This document shows, piece by piece, positions 1 through 12,100 of a DNA stretch of 64,000 nucleotides; positions within the stretch are counted from its first letter, which is position 1, and each line of letters opens with the position of its first letter. The notes beneath the pieces are model-generated. The model ran no database searches and had not been told where the DNA came from. It worked only from the letters and a program-made list of their open reading frames with translations. The DNA is taken from contig NC_064035.1 in the NCBI RefSeq assembly GCF_932526225.1, positions 10,403,296 to 10,467,295 of the forward strand, in the 5' to 3' direction. The translations under genes were made by a program, and so were the position numbers. This DNA comes from Nematostella vectensis (Eukaryota > Cnidaria > Anthozoa > Actiniaria > Edwardsiidae).

Positions 1-15
1 TTGAAGATGAATTTA

Positions 16-16
<1 letters not shown>

Positions 17-57
<41 letters not shown>
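17..57. repeat. poly(A) homopolymer of about 41 bases
   Basis: Uninterrupted A run at the window edge. It could be a retrotransposon tail, but no element is recognisable next to it. Confidence 0.9.
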
Positions 58-58
<1 letters not shown>

Positions 59-2023
59 AGGCCGAAAACAGAGTTTTATACATCCCGCCAAACACTGCTG
101 CACCTAGTCAGAGGTATCCTAGCTTTCCAAACAGTGCTTTGCGGTCCCACTTTTAATCCCTCGTCGCTGTTCTAATGCGATAACAAATTGATGGTGCTTG
201 TATTTTCATAAAAAATCGGCTAAACTATAGAATTCAGGGCCATTTCCAAACTTATTTGCATTTCCATTGTATTTTTTATTGCGCCGTTCTACAAAAGTAT
301 AGAAATGATGGTGCGAAGTCTAATTGTTGCTCCAAAAATACAGCTGTTAATATTGGGATTAAAGTGCCTTAGGGCATCATGAAGTCTATTGGGCATTATT
401 GAGTGCTATGCTAATGGCTATTTGGAAGCAAAGGTGGATTCATGATTTTTTTTTCTCGTTTGGCTTTGCCTAGATAAGAAAATAATTTGTATGACCTGGA
501 ATTGATTTGTTTGGCTTTAGGGTGAAAATACTATAAAAAAAAACGTCTGACTTTGGGAAGAGGAGTGTTGACTTGCCCTCCCCTCGTGAATTCCCCCACC
601 CCCGATCTCCCAGAATGCTTTGCAATCCGTAATGGCATCCAAGTGGTTTCACAAGCTTTCGAGGAGTGGAGGAGTGTTTTGAGGCTATGGAAATGGGCCT
701 GGAGGATCAGAATAAAGGTATCTATTTGTGCCTTGAGATGTGTTTGCTTATCCCTCTCCCTTTGTGTGGTATATTGAGCGTTTGAGAGGGGTGATTCTGA
801 TTTTTTTTCCATGTTCGATTTGAAATTTGTCAAAGAACCTGAGCTATTATTTGGCTAAAGAGTAGTTGCTATCACTTTGGTTGGATGCGTATCTTCAAGA
901 CCATTTATCACTTAGACTGGGTGCCTGAGTATCTTCATCTTGTTGAGTTTATTTTGCATTAATAATTTTTTGGGTTGTGGGTACTTCTCAAGGCCGGTAC
1001 AGGCCGGTTGAGGGGTGCAATCTTTCCCTAATAAAAACATAAATGATTATTATTGTTATATACAACGCTTTTAATCCAGGTTATTCTTAGCTTTCAGATA
1101 AAAAAGAGGTTTTGGTACCAGCTTCTTTATATGGCGTTGCTGATGTTTCTGTGAGACAGAGCCAGCCCGCGGTGGCCCGGGGATGAGTGTTCAACTTCTT
1201 TCAAATGCTTTTCAAGTGCGGATTTCTCTCTTAACAGCTGTAAAGATGTGATTACCTATAATGATTTTAAAAATAACAAAAAGCTTGTTTATTGTTAAAT
1301 AATTGGTAATCACTTACCGATTAAAGTTTGTCTTGTCCTCCAATCTTTCTCGCAAGTCGCTGTTTTCAGCATTTGCTGTCTCTGGTTGAGTCAACCTCTG
1401 AAGTCGCGGTCTAGGTGTGTTTATGCTTGAACTCTTCTATTTTTCTTTTACCCTGAAATCCTTTTCTACTGAGCTTTTGGCCATATCGATGGCCCTGAGT
1501 TCTTAGGGCGCTGTAGGAAAAAAAAAACAAATTCATTTCTTAGCTCAGAACAAAGCTCGACTACAGCGCAAACGGTTACTCTTTATATCTTATATCCCAC
1601 CTTTTAAAGCGCGAGACGCCTTCTTCCGTAAACTCGTACCCTCCTTTCGTATCTTCCTTTTAGGACTTCGAGAATCCCATTGCTAACTCTGAAGACGAAT
1701 TTTGTTCGGTCTGTCCCTAATAGGGACCTTAAGAAACGACAACGGCAACGCGGACGCCGACGGCAGAAAACAATGGAATTTGATTCAGAATTCAATAGCA
1801 GCACGTGGAAATGCGTTCTGTCTGATACATTTAAGCCGTTTTCCGTAAAATCACGGACGTGAAAACTCCAAGTTTCACGGTCAATTGAGGACGCTGACGT
1901 TTGCACTGTAAACTCCACTAACTACGTTCGCTGCTGTAGAAACAATTTCCATATTTTATTTTTATTAATTGTATTAGTTTTTATTAGTGTCTGACAATTA
2001 TGTTTTGCCTATTTCATTACAAC
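58..2023. other. intergenic sequence with one dispersed repeat copy
   Basis: No exon with coherent coding potential and flanking splice sites was found. Positions about 105-425 share segments in the same order with 15125-15320 (acctagtcag..., tagctttccaa, gatggt, gcctta(g)gg, aatgctgt/agtgctatg, taa(c/t)gg), so both are copies of one diverged interspersed repeat. The open frames at 531-833 and 1604-1918 look like chance. Confidence 0.5.
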
Positions 2024-2026
2024 TAA

Positions 2027-2473
2027 GGCCCTGACCATACGTAGACGGAATCGAATGAATCCGCAACTTTTTCGTTTCGGATACGGCGCTAACGTATACA
2101 CGTATACGACGATTACGCTGGAGAATCCGCAACTTTTTGAATCCGCAAACGAAAACGGAACGGGACGAATACGCTACGATTCCGTATACGTGTGGACGTT
2201 CGAATCCGAAACTTTTCGATTACGGAATCCGTGTGGACGGTTGAATCCGTAACTTTCGATTTGACGTCAAAATCGTACCCAGTCTAAAACCGTAGAATAA
2301 AACAAGATGGCGTTGCAACGTGTAAAACTAGAGCGATTAAGGAATCGCCGTATACGTTTAGACGGGCGATTGGATTACAATACGATTACGCTACGTGTGG
2401 ACGGGAAACTTTTCAATTACTGAAAGAAAAAAGTTGCGGATTTATTCGATTCCGTATACGTGTGGTCAGGGCC
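2027..2473. mobile_element. 447-bp MITE with TAA target duplication (PIF/Harbinger-like)
   Basis: Terminal inverted repeats start GGCCCTGACCATACGT at the left and mirror at the right (ACGTGTGGTCAGGGCC), and continue inwards through GGAATCGAAT...CCGCAAC. Direct TAA copies flank it (2024-2026 and 2474-2476). It has no coding capacity. The interior contains many short CGTATACG palindromes. The 3-bp TWA duplication and GGC-start are the basis for the Harbinger assignment. Confidence 0.75.
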
Positions 2474-2476
2474 TAA

Positions 2477-2779
2477 ATTAATATTGACCGCCACGCGCGA
2501 AAACATCTTTTTCGATCGCGTTGTCCTATCCCTCGTCCTTGCTTAAGGGGTCGTCCACACGGATTCAAAAGTATCCGAAATGATTAAACGAGCATCAATC
2601 ACAGCCTTTGAACTCGGAGCGCGGGAATTACGAACGTGTTAATTCGATCCGTTGAGCTTGACGAGAAAATGCCCAGAGAACAGTAGGCATTCTTGGCCAT
2701 GTCTCTTGAGAGTCCGAGTTATCTATGCCTGCCCAATTGTAGCAATATTTAATCCAAAAATAAAAAGTTAAAACATGAG
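2477..2779. other. intergenic spacer with a lone satellite half-unit
   Basis: Nothing coding. At about 2699-2724 a single copy of the first half of the 46-bp satellite unit (CTCTTGAGAGTCCGAGTTAT) sits about 430 bp before the main array. Confidence 0.6.
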
Positions 2780-3020
2780 CAATTTTATGTTTGATTTGAA
2801 CCATGTTGAAGTAAAACGTTTGAACTTGTTTACTTTTTGTTTGATGCTTTTAACAAAAGGCCGAATATGTTTAAAGTGTTTAAAGCTGTGATATTTTTTG
2901 TTTGATTTAAAAAAAAAATTAATATGGTTTAAACATTTCAAGATTTTGTTGTTTGATTTTAACAAATAAATATTGTTTAAACATTTTAAGATATTGTTGT
3001 TTGATTTTAACAATATGGTT
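2780..3020. repeat. AT-rich tandem repeat, about 3-4 diverged copies of 55-66 bp
   Basis: Copies share TTGTTTGATTTTAACA and TATGGTTTAAACATTT blocks. Spacing is variable. The reverse strand reads as a short K/N-rich frame that is purely repeat-derived. Confidence 0.7.
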
Positions 3021-3138
3021 TAAGCAGATCACGATATGGTGTCACGCGATGCGAAGGGACAGTTTTAGATCACTAGATTTCTGGACAATTTTCAATGGCA
3101 GATGACATTCAAATCTGCCTAGAGGCTGTCATTGAACG

Positions 3139-6100
3139 ATCGAGTCTTGAGAGTTCGAGTTATCCGAGTTCCACTGCACCCTCACTTTTTTTGTATCTTG
3201 AGAGTTCGAGTTATCCGAGATCCACTGCACCCCACTCTGTCTCTTGAGAGTTCGAGTTATCTGAGTTCCACTGCACCCCACTCTGTTTCTTGAGAGTTCG
3301 AGTTATCTGAGTTCCACTGCGCCCCACTCTGTTTCTTGAGAGTTCGAGTTATCCGAGTTCCACTGCTCCCCACTCTGTCTCTTGAGAGTTCGAGTTATTC
3401 GAGTTCCACTGCGCCCCACTCTGTTTCTTGAGAGTTCGAGTTATCCGAGATCCACTGCACCCCACTCTGTTTCTTGAGAGTTCGAGTTATCCGAGATCCA
3501 CTGCGCCCCACTCTGTCTCTTGAGAGATCGAGTTATTCGAGTTCCACTGCGCCCCACTCTGTCTCTTGAGAGTTCGAGTTATCCGAGATCGACTGCGCCC
3601 CACTCTGTCTCTTGAGAGTTCGAGTTACCCAAGTTCCACTGCACCCTCACTTTTTTTTTGTTTCTTGAGAGTTCGAGTTATCTGAGTTCCACTGCGCCCC
3701 AGTCTGTCTCTTGAGAGTTCGAGTTATCCGAGATTCACTGCACCCCCCTTTGTCTCTTGAGAGTTCGAGTTATCCGAGTTCCACTGCACCCCCACTTTTT
3801 TTGTTTCTTGAGAGTTTGAGTTATCCGAGTTCCACTGCGCCCCACTCTGTCTCTTGAGAGTTCGAGTTATCCGAGTTCCACTGCACCCCCACTTTTTTTG
3901 TATCTTGAGAGTTCGAGTTATCCGAGTTCCACTGCGCCCCACTCTGTCTCTTGAGAGTTCGAGTTATTCGAGTTCCACTGCGCCCCACTCTGTCTCTTGA
4001 GAGTTCGAGTTATCCGAGTTCCACTGCACCCCACTCTGTTTCTTGAGAGTTCGAGTTATCCGAGATCCACTGCGCCCCACTCTGTCTCTTGAGAGTTCGA
4101 GTTATCCGAGTTCCACTGCGCCCCACTCTGTCTCTTGAGAGTTCGAGTTATCCGAGTTCCACTGCACCCCACTCTGTCTCTTGAGAGTTCGAGTTATTCG
4201 AGTTCCACTGCGCCCCACTCTGTCTCTTGAGAGTTCGAGTTATCCGAGTTCCACTGCACCCCACTCTGTTTCTTGAGAGTTCGAGTTATCCGAGTTCCAC
4301 TGCACCCCACTCTGTCTCTTGAGAGTCCGAGTTATCCGAGTTCCACTGCACCCCACTCTGTTTCTTGAGAGTTCGAGTTATCCGAGTTCCACTGCGCCCC
4401 ACTCTGTCTCTTGAGAGTTCGAGTTATCCGAGTTCCACTGCGCCCCACTCTGTCTCTTGAGAGTTCGAGTTATCCGAGATCCACTGCGCCCCACTCTGTC
4501 TCTTGAGAGTTCGAGTTATCCGAGTTCCACTGCGCCCCACTCTGTCTCTTGAGAGTTCGAGTTATCCGAGATCCACTGCGCCCCACTCTGTCTCTTGAGA
4601 GTTCGAGTTATCCGAGATCCACTGCGCCCCACTCTGTCTCTTGAGAGTTCGAGTTATCCGAGTTCCACTGCGCCCCACTCTGTCTCTTGAGAGTTCGAGT
4701 TATCCGAGTTCCACTGCGCCCCACTCTGTCTCTTGAGAGTTCGAGTTATCCGAGATCCACTGCGCCCCACTCTGTCTCTTGAGAGTTCGAGTTATCCGAG
4801 ATCCACTGCGCCCCACTCTGTCTCTTGAGAGTTCGAGTTATTCGAGTTCCACTGCGCCCCACTCTGTCTCTTGAGAGTTCGAGTTATCCGAGTTCCACTG
4901 CACCCCACTCTGTTTCTTGAGAGTTCGAGTTATCCGAGTTCCACTGCACCCCACTCTGTCTCTTGAGAGTCCGAGTTATCCGAGTTCCACTGCACCCCAC
5001 TCTGTTTCTTGAGAGTTCGAGTTATCCGAGTTCCACTGCACCCCACTCTGTCTCTTGAGAGTCCGAGTTATCCGAGTTCCACTGCACCCCACTCTGTCTC
5101 TTGAGAGTTCGAGTTATCCGAGATCCACTGCGCCCCACTCTGTCTCTTGAGAGTTCGAGTTATCCGAGTTCCACTGCGCCCCACTCTGTCTCTTGAGAGT
5201 TCGAGTTATCCGAGATCCACTGCGCCCCACTCTGTCTCTTGAGAGTTCGAGTTATCCGAGATCCACTGCGCCCCACTCTGTCTCTTGAGAGTTCGAGTTA
5301 TTCGAGTTCCACTGCGCCCCACTCTGTCTCTTGAGAGTTCGAGTTATCCGAGTTCCACTGCGCCCCACTCTGTCTCTTGAGAGTTCGAGTTATTCGAGTT
5401 CCACTGCGCCCCACTCTGTCTCTTGAGAGTTCGAGTTATCCGAGTTCCACTGCACCCCACTCTGTCTCTTGAGAGTTCGAGTTATCCGAGTTCCACTGCA
5501 CCCCACTCTGTCTCTTGATAGTCCGAGTTATCCGAGTTCCACTGCACCCCACTCTGTTTCTTGAGAGTTCGAGTTATCCGAGTTCCACTGCGCCCCACTC
5601 TGTCTCTTGAGAGTTCGAGTTATCCGAGTTCCACTGCGCCCCACTCTGTCTCTTGAGAGTTCGAGTTATCCGAGTTCCACTGCACCCCACTCTGTCTCTT
5701 GAGAGTTCGAGTTATTCGAGTTCCACTGCGCCCCACTCTGTCTCTTGAGAGTTCGAGTTATCCGAGTTCCACTGCACCCCACTCTGTTTCTTGAGAGTTC
5801 GAGTTATCCGAGATCCACTGCGCCCCACTCTGTCTCTTGAGAGTTCGAGTTATCCGAGTTCCACTGCGCCCCACTCTGTCTCTTGAGAGTTCGAGTTATC
5901 CGAGATCCACTGCGCCCCACTCTGTCTCTTGAGAGTTCGAGTTATCCGAGTTCCACTGCGCCCCACTCTGTTTCTTGAGATTTCGAGTTATTCGAGTTCC
6001 ACTGCGCCCCACTCTGTCTCTTGAGAGTTCGAGTTATCCGAGTTCCACTGCGCCCCACTCTGTCTCTTGAGAGTTCGAGTTATCCGAGTTCCACTGCGCC

Positions 6101-8717
6101 CCACTCTGTCTCTTGAGAGTTCGAGTTATCCGAGTTCCACTGCGCCCCACTCTGTCTCTTGAGAGTTCGAGTTATCCGAGATCCACTGCGCCCCACTCTG
6201 TCTCTTGAGAGTTCGAGTTATTCGAGTTCCACTGCGCCCCACTCTGTCTCTTGAGAGTTCGAGTTATCCGAGTTCCACTGCGCCCCACTCTGTTTCTTGA
6301 GAGTTCGAGTTATTCGAGTTCCACTGCGCCCCACTCTGTCTCTTGAGAGTTCGAGTTATCCGAGTTCCACTGCGCCCCACTCTGTCTCTTGAGAGTTCGA
6401 GTTATCCGAGATCCACTGCGCCCCACTCTGTCTCTTGAGAGTTCGAGTTATCCGAGTTCCACTGCGCCCCACTCTGTCTCTTGAGAGTTCGAGTTATCCG
6501 AGTTCCACTGCGCCCCACTCTGTCTCTTGAGAGTTCGAGTTATTCGAGTTCCACTGCGCCCCACTCTGTCTCTTGAGAGTTCGAGTTATCCGAGTTCCAC
6601 TGCACCCCACTCTGTTTCTTGAGAGTTCGAGTTATCCGAGTTCCACTGCGCCCCACTCTGTCTCTTGAGAGTTCGAGTTATCCGAGTTCCACTGCACCCC
6701 CACTTATTTTGTTTCTTGAGAGTTTGAGTTATCCGAGTTCCACTGCGCCCCACTCTGTCTCTTGAGAGTTCGAGTTATCCGAGTTCCACTGCGCCCCACT
6801 CTGTCTCTTGAGAATTCGAGTTATCCCAGATCCACTGCGCCCCCCTTTGTCTCTTGAGAGTTTGAGTTATCCGAGTTCCACTGCGCCCTCACTTTTTTTT
6901 GTTTCTTGAGAGTTCGAGTTATCCGAGTTCCACTGCGCCCCACTCTGTCTCTTGAAAGTTCGAGTTATCCGAGTTCCACTGCGCCCTCACTTTTTTTTGT
7001 CTCTTGAGAGTTCGAGTTATCTGAGTTCCACTGCGCCCCACTCTGTCTCTTGAAAGTTCGAGTTATCCGAGTTCCACTGCAGCCCCCTTTGTCTCTTGAA
7101 AGTTCGAGTTATCCGAGTTCCACTGCGCCCCACTCTGTCTCTTGAAAGTTCGAGTTATTCGAGTTCCACTGCAGCCCCCTTTGTCTCTTGAGAGTTCGAG
7201 TTATTCGAGTTCCACTGCACCCCCACTTTTTTTGTTTCTTGAGAGTTTGAGTTATCCGAGATCCACTGCGCCCCACTCTGTCTCTTGAGAATTCGAGTTA
7301 TCCGAGTTCCACTGCACCCCCACTTTTTTTGTATCTTGAGAGTTCGAGTTATCCGAGTTCCACTGCGCCCCACTCTGTCTCTTGAGAGTTCGAGTTATCC
7401 GAGATCGACTGCGCCCCACTCTGTCTCTTGAGAGTTCGAGTTATCCGAGTTCCACTGCACCCTCACTTTTTTTTGTTTCTTGAGAGTTCGAGTTATCTGA
7501 GTTCCACTGCGCCCCAGTCTGTCTCTTGAGAGTTCGAGTTATCCGAGATTCACTGCACCCCCCTTTGTCTCTTGAGAGTTCGAGTTATCCGAGTTCTACT
7601 GCACCCCCACTTTTTTTGTTTCTTGAGAGTTTGAGTTATCCGAGTTCCACTGCGCCCCACTCTGTATCTTGAGAGTTCGAGTTATCCGAGTTCCACTGCA
7701 TCCCCCCCTCGGTCTTTTGAGAGTTCGAGTTATCCGAGTTCCACTGCACCCCCACTTTTTTTGTATCTTGAGAGTTCGAGTTATCCGAGTTCCACTGCGC
7801 CCCACTCTGTCTCTTGAGAGTTCGAGTTATCCGAGATCCACTGCGCCCCACTGTCTCTTGAGAGTTCGAGTTATTCGAGTTCCATTGCACCCTCACTTTT
7901 TTTGTATCTTGAGAGTTCGAGTTATCCGAGTTCCACTGCGCCCCACTCTGTCTCTTGAGAGTTCGAGTTATCTGAGTTCCACTGCGCCCCACTCTGTCTC
8001 TTGAGAGTTTGAGTTATTCGAGTTCCACTGCGCCCCACTCTGTCTCTTGAGAGTTCGAGTTATCCGAGATCCACTGCAACCCCACTTTTTTTTGTATCTT
8101 GAGAGTTCGAGTTATCCGAGATCCACTGCGCCCCCACTTTTTTTGTTTCTTGAGAGTTCAAGTTATCTGAGTTCCACTGCGCCCCAGTCTGTCTCTTGAG
8201 AGTTCGAGTAATCCGAGATTCACTGCACTCCCCTTTGTATCTTGAGAGTTCGAGTTATCCGAGTTCCACTGCACCCCACTCTGTCTCTTGAGAGTTCGAG
8301 TTATCTGAGTTCCACTGCGCCCCACTCTGTCTCTTGAGAGTTCGAGTTATCCGAGTTCCACTGCGCCCTCACTTTTTTGTCTCTTGAGAGTTCGGGTTAT
8401 CCGAGATTTACTGCACCCCCCTTTGTCTCTTGAGAGTTCGAATTATCCGAGTTCCACTGCATCCCCCCTCGGTCTTTTGAGAGTTCGAGTTACCAGAGTT
8501 CCACTCCCCCCCCCCCCCCCTTTGTCTCTTGAGAATTCGAGTTATTCGGGTTCCACTGCACCCCCACTATTTTTGTTGAGTTACCCGAGTACCACTGCAC
8601 CCCCCTTTGTCTTTTGAGAGTTCGAGTTATCCGAGTTCCACTGCACCCCCACTATTTTTGTTGAGTTATCCGAGTTCTACTGCACCCCACTATTTTTTCT
8701 CTCTTGAGAGTTCGGGC
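3139..8717. repeat. 46-bp satellite array, about 120 copies
   Basis: Core unit TCTCTTGAGAGTTCGAGTTA followed by TCCGAGTTCCACTGCGCCCC and ACTCTG, 46 bp. Variants recur in blocks (GAGATCC versus GAGTTCC, GCACC versus GCGCC, TTATTCGAG), implying higher-order duplication. The middle (about 3900-6700) is most homogeneous. Both flanks contain longer T-rich variants (ACTTTTTTTGTATCTTG) and the right edge decays into degenerate units and a C-run near 8503-8520. Frames inside it are not genes. Confidence 0.97.
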
Positions 8718-9148
8718 GAAACTAAGCTAAATGAGTTAAAAGCTATTAATGTAATTTGTTTGAGTTTTTTTTTATTACCATTCTCATACAATAATCATTT
8801 TAAACATTATAACGTGCCCTCTTTAAGTCTCCGGGACAGCCGTCCTTACTGTCAGAGTTTTTTTAGACTAACACGACGGACGACTGCGCCTGGGACTAGC
8901 CCCTTTGCTCCCAATAAATTCATCTCTTCGTGCAGACACTAGCGGCATACAACACAAAGACAACATCACACGAGAGAAAACAAACTTCATTTGTTGTTAT
9001 TGCAAGCTTGCATTTAAAAAAATCGAAATTTCCCATTCTCGGAAATGGGTACGCGCACTTGCTGTTATGTTGCCATCAGGTGTCATGGTGTCGCCATCAA
9101 GAGAATGTAAGAGTGAGGGCAACACTGTTATCGGTGCTCTTTTGGATA
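8718..9148. other. 3' flank of WDR37
   Basis: The WDR37 stop lies at 9149-9151 (minus strand). This interval should contain its 3' UTR. TTTATT at about 8771 is a possible minus-strand poly(A) signal. A plus-strand frame at 8905-9480 overlaps the last WDR37 exon antisense and is not considered a gene. Confidence 0.4.
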
Positions 9149-12100
9149 TCACTTTTCTTCTTTGGGAAGAATCACTTGCCACCCCAAGACCCTGCGATCG
9201 AAGCCACACGAGAACAGATTACAGGATTTCGTTGAGTTCTCATCGCCCCATGCGGTACAGCAAACCATCCGCTGATGACCCTAAGGTGATGGAACCAAAG
9301 AAGAAAGTAAACAATGACATCCAGAAGAAAAGAAAACAAAAACAAGAAAAATCCAACAGCTACACTTCTTGCAGTCGAAATTACAGCCAAATGAGTAGTT
9401 CCGCGACCGCCCAAAATGCTAACTCCTTGTCTAGTCCAGGAATAATCATACTTGGTGGTTTGATTCTTTGGAATGATTGAACCTCTTTGGATTAACCCAA
9501 ACGAGACAAGGATTTAGTATTCTGGGCGGTCGGGAGGCTTTAAAAAACATGGTACTAACGCTAATTATCTGGTGTTGGCGACAAGATTTATATTTTTCAT
9601 ATCAAATCGTCGGCCAGGGTCCTGCACAGGAAAAAAATGTAGCCGCGCGAAGCACCCGCGCTAAATATGTTATGAGACGCCCTCATAACCCCTACCCCAC
9701 CCCCTGGAATTATGGATCTACCACTGATCGACACTCATGTGGGAAGACGCGTCCAAAGTGTTTTACCTGTCCATTGCGGCGAGGAAGACGTGCAAGCCGC
9801 ACACCATTCAAATCAAAGAGCCGAATGTGCCTATTGTCGTGGGGAATGGCTATGATATTGGACACAGAAGAAACTGACAATCTGGAATGGAAAATAAGAT
9901 GAGAATGAGAATAAATTATATTGACAAAGCTGCAGGTGTGTCAAATAGTAAACTAGGACAAATAGTAAAAATAGGAACTCAATCCAAAGCCGAACACAAG
10001 TCTTTCCTTGACTGGTAAGACTCATACCTGTTTACAGCTGAGTCCGTGTTGATGGTGGTCAGTGGGGATCGCATATTTTTCAGATCCCATACCTATACAA
10101 ACAACAAAAGGTAATCAAATCGAAAACCCGACAAGTTATTTTCTTACGTGTGAACTAACGTGTGAATTCATTTCTACTGGGGTAGCTTGAACTCCCGGTC
10201 GTCCCTTACTGCGAATTTTTTTCCGTCTTTCTTAAAGATTCATCCCAACTTGGAAGGCCATTCTTGCCTTGCCCCATATCATAGTCCTTTTTTGCTGGGA
10301 ACATACCTTAACGGTGCGGTCATCACTTCCACTCACAACAATATCTTTGGTAGTGCTGAATGCAGTAGACCTAACCGTGCTAATAAAAGGCACAAATAAT
10401 AATAAGAAAGTTTTACAAATTTAAATAATTTAACAACAGCTCACTCAAGTTTTTAACGAATGAGAGCACGAGAGCTTGGGTTGCACAGCTACTGTATGCT
10501 CACGAATTGACCCCTTGCCCCTTCGCTTTCGGAATTCAGAATCATAAATTTCTTCATATTTTACAGTCATTTATAGCTTGTTCCAAATCTTCTGTATAAT
10601 TAATGCAGTAATTGTCATGTCGTAAAAAGAGTGATGGAAAGAGGTGGAAAGTGATACGTAGATGATACTAACTTACCTTGAATGACCTTGTAATACATTG
10701 ACCGAGTGTATGGAGGGCGTTCTAAAGTCCCAAAGACGGATGGTGGTGTCGTAGATGATAATAACTTACTCTGAATGACCTTGAAATACATTGACCGAGT
10801 GTATGGAGGGCGTTCTAAAGTCCCAAAGACGGAAGGTGGTGTCGTAGATGATATTAACGTACTCTGAATGACCTTGAAATACATTGACCGAGTGTATAGA
10901 GGGCGTTAGTCCCAAAGACGGATGGTGGTGTCGTAGATGATACTAACTTACTCTGAATGACCTTGAAATACATTGACCGAGTGTATGGAGGGCGTTCTAA
11001 AGTCCCAAAGAAGGAAGGTGGTGTCGTAGATGATACTAACTTACTCTGAATGACCTTGAAATACATTGACAGAGTGTATGGAGGGCGTTCTAAAGTCCCA
11101 AAGACGGAAGGTGGTGTCGGTGGAGGAAGTGACAATCAACTGTTGACTGGGGTGAGTACAGGTGTGGGTAAGCTCCTGGTCGTGACCTGAAAGGAAAATA
11201 GTAAATACAATAGTTTTTTTATCAGGGTAGCTATAAGATGCTATGCTTTCTTGGAAGGAGGAGTAAACGCCATGTTTCCTTAAACACGAAGGCGCGGTAT
11301 AAAAGGGCCTAAGGCCCGCCCCCATTTTTCAAATGGAGAGAAAGTCCAATATGGCGGCCATTACCGTTACGAGCCCAGTCAAGAAAGAATGCCCCCAAAT
11401 CTAATGATTTGATATCCAACGAATAAATAATTTCCCAAAGAAAGAAAAGATATGTCTGATTTGTACTTCAAGCCTTTCTTGGCAGCGAGAAATGCATATT
11501 TGTCTTAGAATTCGTACATTTACGGCGCGATTTCAAATCTCCCGCCTTCGACGCCATTTTTTCTATGCTTACCTTTCCGACCCTCCTAGGAAAGGATTTG
11601 GCGAGCTTGGGCCCTCAATGACCACAGTTATTGTTTAGCAGTCTATCCTAAGGGATTATGCGTGCAACAGGGTGCAAACAGAGCTAAAGTTTGCCATTCT
11701 TAGCGTGTTTAGAAAACATGTTTCGTGGAGCGATTTTGCCTCATTTCTTCGCACTTTTCTTGGCCGATAGCATTCGTATTTCAATCGGACATTCGGGAAA
11801 ATATAAAGAGCATTGTACTCTGGAAAGAAGCACCTAAAATGGGGAGAAGAGGAAAGGAAGACAGGAAGAAAAGACATTGCAGAAAATATGTGTTTTTGTA
11901 AGTTCTGTACTGAAATAGCACACAACAAACCAGGACATTAGAACCAAACATACGCAGCAAACATCAGGTATAAAGTCAAGATACGTAATATAAATTTTTT
12001 TATTTATAAGACACTATACAGCTTAAGTGTAAGAGGGCACTTCAGTAAAACTTATTTTAGTGAAACCATTATTTCTACCTTCTTGTACTTTTTTGTTGCT

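Noticed and set aside
1604-1918. 104-codon minus-strand frame
   Set aside because: Arginine-rich translation of a CG-rich patch with no splice sites or recognisable family; treated as chance.
3724-8004. Short frames inside the 46-bp satellite
   Set aside because: Repetitive translations with no start, splice or domain context.
8905-9480. 191-codon plus-strand frame near WDR37
   Set aside because: It runs antisense over the last WDR37 exon, whose minus-strand sequence ([10 protein letters not shown]...) is clearly the coding one.
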